Below are positions 16,310 to 25,570 of a DNA stretch of 32,772 nt, piece by piece. The notes under the pieces were generated by a model. That model was not told the DNA's origin. It searched no databases and worked only from the letters and a program-made list of their open reading frames with translations. Position numbers and translations under genes: made by a program. This DNA comes from Bacteroidota bacterium (lineage in GTDB: Bacteria > Bacteroidota > Bacteroidia > Chitinophagales > Chitinophagaceae). Location: contig CANGIZ010000021.1 in assembly GCA_947454025.1 (NCBI GenBank), positions 1-32,772 of the forward strand, read 5' to 3'. Each line of letters opens with the position of its first letter. Within the stretch, counting starts at the first letter, position 1.

Positions 16310-17329
16310 ATGAGTACTGCAAATGCTGAAAAATTAAAAGCCCTTAAGTTAACAATCGATAAAATCGATAAGGATTATGGAAAAGGTAGTGTGATGATGA
16401 TGAATGAAAGAAGTCAAGAACCACAGGAAGTAATTTCAACTGGTTCAATCGGATTAGATACTGCATTGGGAATTGGTGGATTACCAAAAGGAAGAATTAT
16501 AGAAATATATGGACCAGAATCATCTGGTAAAACAACAGTTGCAATTCATGTAATTGCAGAGGCACAAAAGAAAGGTGGAATGTGTGCAATCATAGATGCG
16601 GAACATGCATTTGATAGTGCATATGCAAAAAGATTAGGAGTTGATGTAGATAATTTATTAGTTTCTCAACCTGATTATGGTGAGCAAGCTTTAGAAATTG
16701 CAGACCGTTTAATTTTATCTGGTGCAATTGATGTAGTGGTTATTGACTCAGTTGCTGCCTTGGTTCCAAAGAGTGAATTAGAAGGAGAAATGGGTGATTC
16801 TAAAATGGGATTACATGCAAGATTGATGTCTCAAGCATTGAGAAAATTAACTGCAACCATTAATAAAACAGGTACCGTTTGTATTTTCATTAACCAATTA
16901 AGAGAAAAAATTGGAGTAATGTTTGGTAACCCTGAAACAACAACAGGAGGTAATGCATTAAAGTTTTATGCTTCTGTTCGTTTAGATATTCGTAGAATGG
17001 CACAAATTAAAGATGGTGATGAAGCTGTGGGAAATAGAGTCAAAGTAAAAGTGGTGAAAAATAAAGTGGCACCGCCTTTTAGAGCAGCAGAGTTTGAAAT
17101 TATTTTTGGAGAAGGTATTAGTAAAATTGGAGAAATTATTGATATGGGTGTTGAATTAGAAATTATCAATAAGAGTGGATCTTGGTTTAGTTACGAAGGA
17201 AATAAACTAGGTCAAGGACGCGATTCAGTAAAAACAATCTTACACGATAATCCAGAAATGGCAAATGAAATTGAAGCAAAAATTAGAGCAAAAATTGCTG
17301 CAAAAGTAGAGGAAGCAGCAAGTAAATAA
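16310..17329 (+). CDS. recA: recombinase RecA
   Basis: ATP-dependent strand-exchange protein for homologous recombination and the damage response. The 339-residue protein has normal length with all marks: [43 protein letters not shown] (Walker A at about 67-75), [33 protein letters not shown], the L2 loop [36 protein letters not shown], and a short charged C-tail. It is monocistronic: a terminator follows at 17365-17392. The long upstream gap holds a palindrome that may be its operator. recX lies 14 kb away, not next to it. Confidence 0.99.
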   Translation: MSTANAEKLKALKLTIDKIDKDYGKGSVMMMNERSQEPQEVISTGSIGLDTALGIGGLPKGRIIEIYGPESSGKTTVAIHVIAEAQKKGGMCAIIDAEHAFDSAYAKRLGVDVDNLLVSQPDYGEQALEIADRLILSGAIDVVVIDSVAALVPKSELEGEMGDSKMGLHARLMSQALRKLTATINKTGTVCIFINQLREKIGVMFGNPETTTGGNALKFYASVRLDIRRMAQIKDGDEAVGNRVKVKVVKNKVAPPFRAAEFEIIFGEGISKIGEIIDMGVELEIINKSGSWFSYEGNKLGQGRDSVKTILHDNPEMANEIEAKIRAKIAAKVEEAASK

Positions 17330-17364
17330 TATTTATCTTGTTTTTTAAAGGTTAGTAGGTACGG

Positions 17365-17392
17365 ACCGCATCATTTATGGTGCGGTTTTTTT
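17365..17392 (+). terminator. intrinsic terminator after recA
   Basis: ACCGCATCA (17365-17373) pairs with TGGTGCGGT (17378-17386) with one G-U pair and a TTTA loop, followed by seven T (17386-17392). Confidence 0.9.
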
Positions 17393-17411
17393 ATATTTAT
17401 AAAAAAAAGAA

Positions 17412-18287
17412 TTGATTCGAGTTTTAAAATTATTCATCCGATCAGCACTTTGGTTATTTTGTAGTGATATACAAATTAAAAACAAACACCTTTTAAAACA
17501 AGATGGTCCTTTATTAATTATAGCAAATCACCCAAATTCTTTTTTAGATGCAATTATAATTGGTGCGCAATATAAAAGAAAGGTCTATTTTTTAGCGAGA
17601 GGAGATGCATTTACTAAAAAACATCACCGCTTTTTATTGGGTTTATTAAATATGATTCCGGTTTACCGATTAAGGGAAGGAAAACAATTTTTACATTTAA
17701 ACGAATTTGCATTTAATGAGTCTATTAAACTATTAAAAAAGGGGGAAGCCGTTTTAATATTTATTGAAGGCACCTGTATCAACTCACATGAATTACAACC
17801 CTTTAAAAAAGGGACTACTAGGATATTAGAGGGAGCCCATAAACAGGGCGTTTTTCCAAACGTACAAATTGCGGGAATTGCATATAATCAACTAAGAGGT
17901 ATTGGAAAGAAAGTAAACATAAGCTTGGCACAAATGAATATAAACCAATCCATTCTTATAGCAAAAGACAGGGTTGAATTTAATAAAAACGCATTTGAAC
18001 TATTACATCAACAAATATTTCCATCCCAAATTCCGACAAGAATCAAGAAGAATCTATTCTATTATTTACATTATCCATATTATCACTGGCTTGCTCAAAA
18101 AGTAGCTAAAAGAACAAAGAATACTGTTTTTTATGATTCTGTATTATTTAGTTTACTTCTATTCACCTATCCCCTCTTTTTATTAATATTATCGAGCATA
18201 CTATATATAATTCACATACCGCTACCAATAATTTTTGGTACCTTGTTAAGTATACCGTTATTAAGTAAACGCACCATAGAAGTATAA
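17412..18287 (+). CDS. membrane-associated glycerophospholipid acyltransferase (PlsC-like)
   Basis: Likely transfers an acyl chain onto a lysophospholipid or glycerol phosphate at the inner membrane. The 291-residue protein has motif I as IIANHPNSFLDAIII (His then Asp with five residues between, a known variant of HX4D), motif II-like YFLARGDAF, motif III as FIEGTCINS in place of FPEGTRS, and IAGIAYN near motif IV. Two hydrophobic segments close the protein (about 240-280). The start is TTG: an in-frame TAA at 17400-17402 lies only four codons upstream and there is no early ATG. It heads a run with mgsA and the M28 peptidase (gaps 19 and 15 bases). The substrate cannot be read from sequence. 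Confidence 0.85.
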   Translation: MIRVLKLFIRSALWLFCSDIQIKNKHLLKQDGPLLIIANHPNSFLDAIIIGAQYKRKVYFLARGDAFTKKHHRFLLGLLNMIPVYRLREGKQFLHLNEFAFNESIKLLKKGEAVLIFIEGTCINSHELQPFKKGTTRILEGAHKQGVFPNVQIAGIAYNQLRGIGKKVNISLAQMNINQSILIAKDRVEFNKNAFELLHQQIFPSQIPTRIKKNLFYYLHYPYYHWLAQKVAKRTKNTVFYDSVLFSLLLFTYPLFLLILSSILYIIHIPLPIIFGTLLSIPLLSKRTIEV

Positions 18288-18306
18288 ATTTAAAAAGAAA
18301 AAATAG

Positions 18307-18762
18307 ATGGAAAAAAATATGCGCACACTGGGACGCCGAAAAAAAATTGCATTAATCGCCCACGATAATAAAAAAAAGGATCTCATAGAATGGGCAATTC
18401 ACAATAAAATTGAACTATCCAAACATTCTTTAGTAGCAACAGGAACGACAGGTAAATTAATTGAAGAAGCGCTTGACCAGCCCGTAGTAAAACTATTAAG
18501 TGGACCATTAGGGGGTGACCAACAAATTGGAGCGATGATTGCAACAGGTGATATTGATGTAGTATTTTTCTTTTTTGATCCCATGGAAGCACAACCACAC
18601 GATAGTGATGTAAAAGCTTTATTAAGATTGGCAGTTGCCTGGAACTTACCAATGGCCTGCGATCGAAGCACTGCCGACTTCCTAATGACCTCAAGATTTA
18701 TGCAGGAAGAATATCAATACCAACTTCCGAACTATACCCAATATTTAAACAGAAACATTTAA
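18307..18762 (+). CDS. mgsA: methylglyoxal synthase
   Basis: Converts dihydroxyacetone phosphate to methylglyoxal and phosphate, a glycolytic bypass used under phosphate limitation or sugar-phosphate stress. The 151-residue protein aligns with E. coli MgsA from residue 1: His19 (ALIAHD), the phosphate loop TGTTGK at 45-50, catalytic Asp71 in SGPLGGDQQIGAMIATG, and His98 in DPMEAQPHD all fall at E. coli numbering, which also fixes the start. DVKALLRLA and MACDRSTADFLMTS complete the signature. No methylglyoxal detoxification gene was seen nearby. It sits between the acyltransferase and the peptidase with short gaps, so cotranscription is likely though the functions look unrelated. Confidence 0.97.
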   Translation: MEKNMRTLGRRKKIALIAHDNKKKDLIEWAIHNKIELSKHSLVATGTTGKLIEEALDQPVVKLLSGPLGGDQQIGAMIATGDIDVVFFFFDPMEAQPHDSDVKALLRLAVAWNLPMACDRSTADFLMTSRFMQEEYQYQLPNYTQYLNRNI

Positions 18763-18777
18763 TTCAAAATATATTAC

Positions 18778-20979
18778 ATGAAAAAGCAAGCACTGGTATT
18801 TTCATTATTGTGTTTTATAATCACTAACACAAAAGCACAACAAAGTTTACTTGGTTTTAAATCAAGTGACGCAGAAATTATAAATGAAAAAATTTTTGAC
18901 GCCCAATTAAGCGCAAAGAGAGTTGGAGAAAATATAAAAAAACTATCTTCTGTTCCACACCATGTTGGATCAGTAGGTGGAAAAATGGTGGCAAGTGAAA
19001 TTGCAAAAGTTTTTAAAGAAGCGGGTTGGGATACAAAAATTGAAACCTATCAATTAATGTTTCCAACGCCTATAACAAGAACCCTAGAAATGTCGGGGGT
19101 GACTAATTATAAAGCAAAATTAAAAGAGACGCCATTAAAAGAAGATGCAACCTCAAACCAAGCTGATCAATTACCAACGTACAATTGCTGGAGTGCAGAT
19201 GGTGATGTAACATCAAATCTTGTATTTGTAAATTACGGACTACCCGAGGATTATGAAACATTGGCCAAGTATGGTATTGACGTAAAAGGAAAAATTGTGA
19301 TTGCGAAATATGGTAGAAGCTGGAGAGGTATTAAACCAAAAGTTGCACAAGAACACGGAGCAATTGGTTGTTTAATTTATTCTGATCCTGCAGATGATGG
19401 ATATGGTGCAGGTGATGCATATCCTGTTGGTGCATTTAAAAACGATCAAACGGTACAAAGAGGATCTATTATGGATATGGTAATTTATCCCGGTGATCCT
19501 ACCACGCCGAATATTGCTTCCATTGAAGGTGCTCCAAGAGTTGACCACAACGATGCTAAAAATTTATTAAAAATCCCTGTATTGCCAATTAGTTATGGCG
19601 ACGCAACTCCATTATTAAAAGACATGGCGGGTCCGGTGGCACCAAGAGAATGGGGTGGTGGACTTCCTTTCACCTATCATATTGGACCAAGCACTTCTCA
19701 AGTACATTTAAAATTAGCTTTTGACTGGAAATTGAGACCAGGCTTAGATGTAATTGCTACTATTAAGGGTAGTGAATTTCCAGATCAATGGGTAATAAGA
19801 GGTAATCACCACGATGGCTGGGTAAACGGCGCAGCCGACCCGATTAGTGGTATGGCTGCCGAATTGGAAGAAGCCATTGCTATTGGTGGTTTATTAAAAC
19901 AAGGTTGGAAGCCAAAAAGAACTTTGGTGTATTGTGCTTGGGACGCTGAAGAACCAGGATTAATGGGATCAACCGAATGGGTAGAAAACCATGCAGCAGA
20001 ATTACAAACAAAAGCAGTTGCTTACATAAACTCTGATGGAAACGGAAGGGGCTTTTTGGGTGCCGAAGGTTCTCACGCGTTCGCGCCATTGATTACAGAA
20101 ATTAGCAAAACCGTAATAGATCCACAAACTGGTGTTTCGGTTTTTGAGCGATCAAAAGCAGCACGTGCTGCAAGCGCGACAAGTACGGCTGCAAAAAAAG
20201 AAGCATTTCAATCAACCGCATATCCTTTAGGAGCAATGGGTTCGGGATCTGATTATTCTTCCTTTATACAACACTTGGGAGTTCCGTCATTGAATATTGG
20301 TTATGGTGGTGAAGACGAGGGCGGAGAATACCACTCTATTTATGACTCTTATGATATGTATCGACGTTTTAAAGATCCAACTTTTGCATACGGAGTAACG
20401 CTTGCTCAAACAACAGGAAGAGTGGTAATGCGTCTTGCAAATGCCGATGCATTACAATTTGATTTTACTGAATTACACAAAACAGTAAAAGGATATATTA
20501 CAGAATTGATGAACAATGTGGACCAATTACGTGAAAAAGCAAAAGTAGAAAACGAATTGGTAAACAACAGTGTGTATGTATATGCTGCAGATAAAACCGA
20601 AAATTTGAAACTTCCAGTTTTATTACCCGAAGTGCCTTACATTGATTTCACATCGGTATTAAACGCTTTGGCTCATTTAGAAAAAGCGGCCGCTGGCGCG
20701 GAAGCAGCTAAAAAAACAGCAGATGCTAAAAAATTGGCAGAGATCAATTCAAAAATTTATACTGCAGAACAACAATTATTAACCAACGCGGGTTTACCTC
20801 GTCGTCCTTGGTTTAAACATAGTTTGTATGCCCCAGGTTTTTACACAGGATATGGTGTAAAAACGGTCCCAGGTGTTAGAGAGGCGATTGAACAAAAAAA
20901 TTGGGCAGAAACAAATGAGCAAATGGGCGAAGTGGCAAAAGCAATTGATAGACTTTCTGTTTATTTAGAAGCATTATAG
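18778..20979 (+). CDS. secreted M28-family metallopeptidase (glutamate carboxypeptidase II-like)
   Basis: A 733-residue exported peptidase (signal peptide ending TKAQ, about residue 21). Architecture resembles glutamate carboxypeptidase II: a protease-associated domain near 165-240 (DVKGKIVIAKYGRSWRGIK, HGAIGCLIYSDPADDGYG), the M28 catalytic domain near 320-560, and a C-terminal helical dimerisation region. Zinc ligands and catalytic residues seen are GNHHDGW (His), NGAADPISG (Asp), DAEEPGLMGSTEW (catalytic Glu-Glu pair), INSDGNG (Asp) and EYHSIYDSYD (His). It probably trims amino acids from peptides in the periplasm or outside. It ends 15 bases before uvrB, whose promoter box begins 4 bases after this stop codon. 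Confidence 0.93.
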   Translation: MKKQALVFSLLCFIITNTKAQQSLLGFKSSDAEIINEKIFDAQLSAKRVGENIKKLSSVPHHVGSVGGKMVASEIAKVFKEAGWDTKIETYQLMFPTPITRTLEMSGVTNYKAKLKETPLKEDATSNQADQLPTYNCWSADGDVTSNLVFVNYGLPEDYETLAKYGIDVKGKIVIAKYGRSWRGIKPKVAQEHGAIGCLIYSDPADDGYGAGDAYPVGAFKNDQTVQRGSIMDMVIYPGDPTTPNIASIEGAPRVDHNDAKNLLKIPVLPISYGDATPLLKDMAGPVAPREWGGGLPFTYHIGPSTSQVHLKLAFDWKLRPGLDVIATIKGSEFPDQWVIRGNHHDGWVNGAADPISGMAAELEEAIAIGGLLKQGWKPKRTLVYCAWDAEEPGLMGSTEWVENHAAELQTKAVAYINSDGNGRGFLGAEGSHAFAPLITEISKTVIDPQTGVSVFERSKAARAASATSTAAKKEAFQSTAYPLGAMGSGSDYSSFIQHLGVPSLNIGYGGEDEGGEYHSIYDSYDMYRRFKDPTFAYGVTLAQTTGRVVMRLANADALQFDFTELHKTVKGYITELMNNVDQLREKAKVENELVNNSVYVYAADKTENLKLPVLLPEVPYIDFTSVLNALAHLEKAAAGAEAAKKTADAKKLAEINSKIYTAEQQLLTNAGLPRRPWFKHSLYAPGFYTGYGVKTVPGVREAIEQKNWAETNEQMGEVAKAIDRLSVYLEAL

Positions 20980-20983
20980 GGTG

Positions 20984-20991
20984 TACCTTTG
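20984..20991 (+). promoter_or_regulatory. uvrB -7 box, predicts leaderless mRNA
   Basis: TACCTTTG, an exact TAnnTTTG, ends 3 bases before the ATG at 20995. It lies in the 15-base gap after the M28 peptidase, with any -33 element inside that gene's coding end. It also argues against the in-frame TTG at 20989, which lies within the box. Confidence 0.6.
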
Positions 20992-20994
20992 GGT

Positions 20995-23043
20995 ATGCCA
21001 TTTAAACTTCAATCTAATTATACCCCCTCGGGAGATCAACCTAGTGCAATTGCGCAGTTGACCGAGGGGGTTTTAAATGGAGATAAGTACCAAACCTTGT
21101 TGGGCGTTACAGGTAGTGGTAAAACATTTACCATTGCCAATCTAATTCAAAACGTACAACGTCCCACACTAGTGCTTACGCATAATAAAACACTGGTTGC
21201 GCAATTGTATGGAGAGTTTAAAAGTTTTTTTCCCGACAATGCCGTAGGCTATTTTGTTTCTTACTATGATTATTATCAACCCGAAGCTTATTTGCCAACA
21301 TCAGGCGTTTATATTGAAAAGGATTTAAGTATTAATGAAGAATTAGATAAATTAAGACTACAAGCCACCGCACAATTATTAAGTGGAAGAAGAGATATTA
21401 TTATTGTTGCGAGTGTGAGTTGTATTTATGGAATGGGCAATCCTACTGAATTAGAAAATGGAATTATTCGAATTCACAAAGGACAAACTCTTGCAAGACA
21501 AGCATTTTTACATGCTTTGGTGAATGCATTGTATCACCGATCGGTTACAGAATTTGATAGAGGTGCGTTTAGGGTGAATGGAGACACCGTAGATATTCGT
21601 TTGCCTTATGTAGATTATGGATATAGAATTACCTTTTTTGGAGACGAGATTGAAGAAATAGAAACCATTGAAATTGAAACTGGAAAAAGAATTGAGCGCA
21701 TGGAAAATGCAGCCATTTTTCCAGCGAATTTATATTTAGCACCCAAGGATATGGTGCAACAAATTATTTATGAGATACAGGATGAGATGCGCGCTCAGGT
21801 GGAGTATTTTAAAAAGGTAGGAAAACCGCTGGAAGCCGCAAGAATAAAGGAACGTGTGGAATATGATATCGAAATGATTAGAGAGTTGGGATATTGTACA
21901 GGTATTGAAAACTACTCTCGATTTTTTGATAGACGCGTGCCCGGAACAAGACCCTTTTGCTTATTAGATTATTTCCCTAAAGATTTTATTTGTGTGATTG
22001 ACGAGAGTCACCAAACCATTCCACAAATTTGCGGAATGTATGGAGGAGACCGAAGTAGAAAAATGAATTTAGTGGAATATGGATTTAGATTGCCAAGTGC
22101 GATTGATAATAGACCCCTCAATTTCACCGAGTTTGAAAACATCATTGGACAATCCATTTTTGTAAGTGCTACACCGGGAGAATATGAATTAGAAAAAACA
22201 GATGGATTGATTGTAGAGCAGGTAGTAAGGCCAACGGGATTATTGGACCCGCCAATTGAAGTGCGCCCTACAAAAAACCAAATTGACGACCTGTTAGAAG
22301 AAATAGCAATGCAAGTAGAAAAAGGCGACCGCGTTTTAGTAACCACGCTTACTAAAAAAATGGCAGAAGAAATGGATCGCTTTCTGCAAAAAATTCAAAT
22401 CAAATCTAAATATATTCATAGTGATATTGATGCACTTGAACGAGTGGAAATTTTGCGCGAACTAAGACTCGGCATAATTGATGTATTGGTTGGGGTGAAT
22501 TTATTAAGAGAGGGATTAGACCTTCCTGAAGTTTCATTGGTAGCGGTATTAGATGCAGACAAAGAAGGTTTTTTAAGAAATGAAAAATCATTGACTCAAA
22601 CAGCAGGCCGTGCTGCAAGAAATGCCAATGGTCGTGTTATTTTTTACGGCGATAGCATTACAAAAAGTATGCAGCGCACCATTGACGAAACCAATCGCCG
22701 CCGCGAAAAACAAATTAAATACAACACCGAACACCATATTACACCCACTACGGTGGTAAAAAGCATTGAGCAAGTAATGGCGCAGGGTTCGGTTTTAGAT
22801 ATTAAAGGCTATACGCTTAATAACATGAACGTGCGTACCACCGACGAGATTAATGTATTGGCCGAAGACGGCGCAAACTATAGCGCATATAAAACGGTTC
22901 CTCAATTAGAAAAAGCCATTAAGGATACTAAAAAACAAATGGATAAATTTGCCAAAGCCCTAGATTTTATGGAAGCTGCAAAAATAAGAGACGAAATGTT
23001 TTTATTAGAAGCACAACTAGAAAAAATGAAAGCGGCAAAATAA
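20995..23043 (+). CDS. uvrB: excinuclease ABC subunit B
   Basis: Damage-verifying helicase-like subunit of nucleotide excision repair, working with UvrA and UvrC. The 682-residue protein has the standard length. It shows TPSGDQPSAIAQL, Walker A GVTGSGKTFT near 38, the beta-hairpin YFVSYYDYYQPEAYLP, DEEx-like IDESHQTIPQICGMYGGDRSRK, helicase motifs SATPGEYE, LVTTLTKKMAEEM, VGVNLLREGLDLPEVSLVAVLDADKEGFLRN and QTAGRAARN, and a C-terminal UVR domain (about 645-680) for UvrC contact. The start was set at ATG 20995 giving MPFKLQSNY; the TTG two codons earlier overlaps the promoter box. Confidence 0.98.
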   Translation: MPFKLQSNYTPSGDQPSAIAQLTEGVLNGDKYQTLLGVTGSGKTFTIANLIQNVQRPTLVLTHNKTLVAQLYGEFKSFFPDNAVGYFVSYYDYYQPEAYLPTSGVYIEKDLSINEELDKLRLQATAQLLSGRRDIIIVASVSCIYGMGNPTELENGIIRIHKGQTLARQAFLHALVNALYHRSVTEFDRGAFRVNGDTVDIRLPYVDYGYRITFFGDEIEEIETIEIETGKRIERMENAAIFPANLYLAPKDMVQQIIYEIQDEMRAQVEYFKKVGKPLEAARIKERVEYDIEMIRELGYCTGIENYSRFFDRRVPGTRPFCLLDYFPKDFICVIDESHQTIPQICGMYGGDRSRKMNLVEYGFRLPSAIDNRPLNFTEFENIIGQSIFVSATPGEYELEKTDGLIVEQVVRPTGLLDPPIEVRPTKNQIDDLLEEIAMQVEKGDRVLVTTLTKKMAEEMDRFLQKIQIKSKYIHSDIDALERVEILRELRLGIIDVLVGVNLLREGLDLPEVSLVAVLDADKEGFLRNEKSLTQTAGRAARNANGRVIFYGDSITKSMQRTIDETNRRREKQIKYNTEHHITPTTVVKSIEQVMAQGSVLDIKGYTLNNMNVRTTDEINVLAEDGANYSAYKTVPQLEKAIKDTKKQMDKFAKALDFMEAAKIRDEMFLLEAQLEKMKAAK

Positions 23044-23069
23044 TAATTGAGCAAAAAAATAAATAAACA

Positions 23070-23696
23070 ATGTCCGATATTTTACATGCAATATATACAG
23101 GTTTACTGCAAACGGGTTGGGTGGAAGCGGTTGCTGTAATAGCGGGAATCGCATCGGTTTGGTATAGTAAGAAAGAAAATATCTTAGTGTTCCCCACAGG
23201 GCTTATTAATACCGTCTTTTACATCTATTTAAGTTATAAAGGACACTTATTGGGAGAGGCAAGTGTGAATTTATATTATACCATTATGAGTTGTTATGGT
23301 TGGTATTTGTGGACCAGAAAAAAAGAAGATCACCAAACCCTTGTATTACAAATCACACACAGTTCAAAAAAAGAATGGTTACAACAGCTAGGTTTTTTTA
23401 CCCTGTTTTATATTGTTATTTATGTAGCACTATCCTATGCTAAAACAGCATTTGCTCCCGAAGCGATTCCTTGGGCTGATGCTTTTGCAAGTGCCACGGC
23501 TTATACGGGTATGTGGTTAATGGCTAAGAAAAAAGTGGAGAGTTGGATTTGGTGGATACTTACAAATATGGCATCTATTCCTTTGTATTTTATTAAAGGG
23601 TATGCGTTTACGAGCGTACAGTTTATTGTATTATTAATATTAGCCTTTGCTGGATTACAATCTTGGAGGCAAAAGGCAAATTTGTCAAAAAAATAA
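23070..23696 (+). CDS. pnuC: nicotinamide riboside transporter PnuC
   Basis: Inner-membrane facilitator that brings in nicotinamide riboside, trapped inside by phosphorylation. The 208-residue protein has about seven hydrophobic helices and family marks VEAVAVIAGIASVWYSKKENILVFPTGLINTVFYIYLSYKGHLLGE, YYTIMSCYGWYLWTRKK near 75-90, and ESWIWWILTNMASIPLYFIKG near the end. The next gene is a nicotinamide riboside kinase, the partner expected for this transporter, which makes the substrate assignment stronger than for an isolated PnuC. It follows uvrB after 26 bases and may read through from it. Confidence 0.93.
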   Translation: MSDILHAIYTGLLQTGWVEAVAVIAGIASVWYSKKENILVFPTGLINTVFYIYLSYKGHLLGEASVNLYYTIMSCYGWYLWTRKKEDHQTLVLQITHSSKKEWLQQLGFFTLFYIVIYVALSYAKTAFAPEAIPWADAFASATAYTGMWLMAKKKVESWIWWILTNMASIPLYFIKGYAFTSVQFIVLLILAFAGLQSWRQKANLSKK

Positions 23697-23712
23697 ACAC
23701 CAAGTATACTAC

Positions 23713-24246
23713 ATGAACAAGGTTAAAAAAATTGTGATATTGGGTCCGGAGTCTACAGGTAAATCAACACTTTGTGCAGCATTGGCAAAACACTACAACA
23801 CGCTATGGTGTCCAGAATATGCACGTGCGTATTTGTCCGAACACGGCACTGATTATAACTATGATAATTTATTAACCATTGCCAAGGGGCAATTAGCGGG
23901 CGAAGATGAATATGTGCAAAAGGCAAACGAACTGTTAATAATTGACACAGATATGTATGTGATGAAAGTATGGTGTGAATATGTGTTTAATAACTGCCAC
24001 CCCTATATTTTAGAAAAAATAAATGAAAGAAAATACGACGCGTATTTATTGTGTGATATAGATCTTCCATGGACTGCAGATGAAATGCGCGAATATCCCA
24101 ATGAGGAACCTCGAAAAGAGCTCTTTACGATTTATAAAGAATTATTAATAAATCAAAACACGCCTTGGGGAATTGTGAGCGGTACTGGGGAGGAAAGAAC
24201 CCAAAACGCAATTGCACTCATTGAAAACCTAACGAAGACAAAATAA
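23713..24246 (+). CDS. nadR: nicotinamide riboside kinase-like ATPase (NadR C-terminal type)
   Basis: Probably phosphorylates nicotinamide riboside to NMN, trapping what PnuC imports. The 177-residue protein corresponds to the kinase part of NadR without the DNA-binding or adenylyltransferase domains. Seen: P-loop GPESTGKSTLCAALAKHY (about 10-27), WCPEYARAYL, the IDTD strand, LLCDIDLPWTADEMREYP and a closing SGTGEERTQNAI. The start at ATG 23713 gives the P-loop its normal distance from the N-terminus; a longer in-frame reading back to 23647 would overlap pnuC by 50 bases without adding family sequence. Only 16 bases separate it from pnuC. NMN could then be adenylylated by an enzyme elsewhere, as NadD here prefers the nicotinate form in most bacteria. 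Confidence 0.9.
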   Translation: MNKVKKIVILGPESTGKSTLCAALAKHYNTLWCPEYARAYLSEHGTDYNYDNLLTIAKGQLAGEDEYVQKANELLIIDTDMYVMKVWCEYVFNNCHPYILEKINERKYDAYLLCDIDLPWTADEMREYPNEEPRKELFTIYKELLINQNTPWGIVSGTGEERTQNAIALIENLTKTK

Positions 24247-24285
24247 AAGCTACCTCCTAACCTGGTTACACAATCACGAAATAGC

Positions 24286-24981
24286 CTATTTGCTTTTTAA
24301 TAAAGCGTGAATATCCTCGTCCGGTTCAATATTATTCATCTCTCTTAAAATTTGCGGATAACGCCAAGATACGCGCCTGGTCATGGGTACCGCTGTAAAT
24401 TTTTTAGGATTCGGAAAGCCTGCAACAATCATAGCGGCTTCGGCACGCGTTAAATTTTTAGCGGACTTGTGAAAATAATGTTGTGCTGCAGCCTCTACTC
24501 CAAAACAACCAGGCCCTGTTTCGATTACATTTAAATACACTTCTAAAATTCTTTTTTTCCCCCAAACCCATTCAATTAAAAAGGTAAAATAGAACTCTGG
24601 TATTTTTCGGATGTATTTATCATAACTACCACCCTGCCACAAAAAAACATTTTTTGCAGTTTGTTGAGTAATGGTACTGGCGCCGCCACCAATAGGAATT
24701 CTAGATTTTTTATTTTTCTTTTTTGGACGCAAACTTTTTTCAATCGCGTCCCAATCAAAACCACTGTGGTCGGTAAATGTTTGGTCCTCGCTTGCAATCG
24801 CTGCTAGCTTTATATTGTAGGACATTTCATCCCAACCTACATAATCTCTTTTTAATCCCAAACCAAAGGCATTGGTAATTTGAGTAATGGTAATAGGAGG
24901 CTCTATAAATTTAGTAATAAGCACATATACAATGGAACTTATGAATAAATAGAGAAAAAGTTTCTTAATTTTTTTTAGCAC
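24286..24981 (-). CDS. mtgA: monofunctional biosynthetic peptidoglycan transglycosylase
   Basis: GT51 glycosyltransferase that polymerises lipid II glycan strands on the periplasmic side. The 231-residue protein has an N-terminal membrane anchor (about 8-25) and no transpeptidase domain. GT51 motifs: AAIASEDQTFTDHSGFDWDAI with the catalytic Glu near 64, GGASTITQQTAKNVFLW, KKRILEVYLNVIETGPGCFGVEAAAQHYFHKSAKNLTRAEAAMIV, and the C-terminal GFPNPKKF. The start is GTG. It is the last gene of a four-gene minus-strand run after GH3, LysE and a secreted hypothetical (gaps 1, 15 and 22 bases). Confidence 0.96.
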   Translation of the reverse strand: MLKKIKKLFLYLFISSIVYVLITKFIEPPITITQITNAFGLGLKRDYVGWDEMSYNIKLAAIASEDQTFTDHSGFDWDAIEKSLRPKKKNKKSRIPIGGGASTITQQTAKNVFLWQGGSYDKYIRKIPEFYFTFLIEWVWGKKRILEVYLNVIETGPGCFGVEAAAQHYFHKSAKNLTRAEAAMIVAGFPNPKKFTAVPMTRRVSWRYPQILREMNNIEPDEDIHALLKSK

Positions 24982-25003
24982 GGCAAGAATGAATCTGACT
25001 TTA

Positions 25004-25555
25004 TTAAATTACTTCTACACTAAATCTTTTTCCAATCGGACGATAATTTGGATTGGCCTTAGCTTGCCACTTTCCAAGAAGCCATGCAACAACACCTCCT
25101 GCAATTTGTGGAATATTTCGATTGCTAAAAACGGGATCTTTTCTAAGTAGGGAATTGGTAATATTTAAACCTGCATACAACGGACCCGCCACTTTTAAAA
25201 GACCACCATTTGTAAAAACACTGGTGTAATGACCTTTTTCTTGTGCAAAAGCAATGATCTCGTTGATGTGAATGGTAATACGTCCTAATTTTAAAGTGTC
25301 TTCTCCCCAGGTTCCATAAGGGGTCATTACTTGTTGCAATGCAAATTGATTGATTTGAATAGAATCTGTTTTGACCCAATCAATATAGCCGGTTACCCAC
25401 TGATGATTACTAAACTCAAAATTGATATAGCTACCACTTGTATAAGAATGTACTATAATATTCCTATCCTTTAGTGCCAATAGCTTTCCGCCTTGTGCAT
25501 TCAAACAAGTTGAACCCAGGCAGCCTATAATAACAAATAGTATAATTTTATTCAC
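25004..25555 (-). CDS. secreted hypothetical protein
   Basis: A 183-residue protein I do not recognise. It has a signal peptide (MNKIILFVIIGCLGSTCLNAQ, cleavage after about residue 21) and a mature part that is mostly beta-rich: a repeated pattern of short strands around GGKLLALKDRNIIVHSYTSGSYINFEF, then HQWVTGYIDWVKTDSIQIN, which reads like a small barrel in which a surface protein describes a response to its context. The C-terminal part contains one moderately hydrophobic stretch (IPQIAGGVVAWLLGKW) and basic residues. No catalytic motif was found. Its place between a LysE exporter and mtgA suggests an envelope role. Confidence 0.75.
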   Translation of the reverse strand: MNKIILFVIIGCLGSTCLNAQGGKLLALKDRNIIVHSYTSGSYINFEFSNHQWVTGYIDWVKTDSIQINQFALQQVMTPYGTWGEDTLKLGRITIHINEIIAFAQEKGHYTSVFTNGGLLKVAGPLYAGLNITNSLLRKDPVFSNRNIPQIAGGVVAWLLGKWQAKANPNYRPIGKRFSVEVI

Positions 25556-25570
25556 ACTACAATTTACGAA

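Noticed and set aside
24247-24285. Terminator between the riboside kinase and mtgA
   Set aside because: Only a weak AAATA/TATTT stem is present; not strong enough to list.
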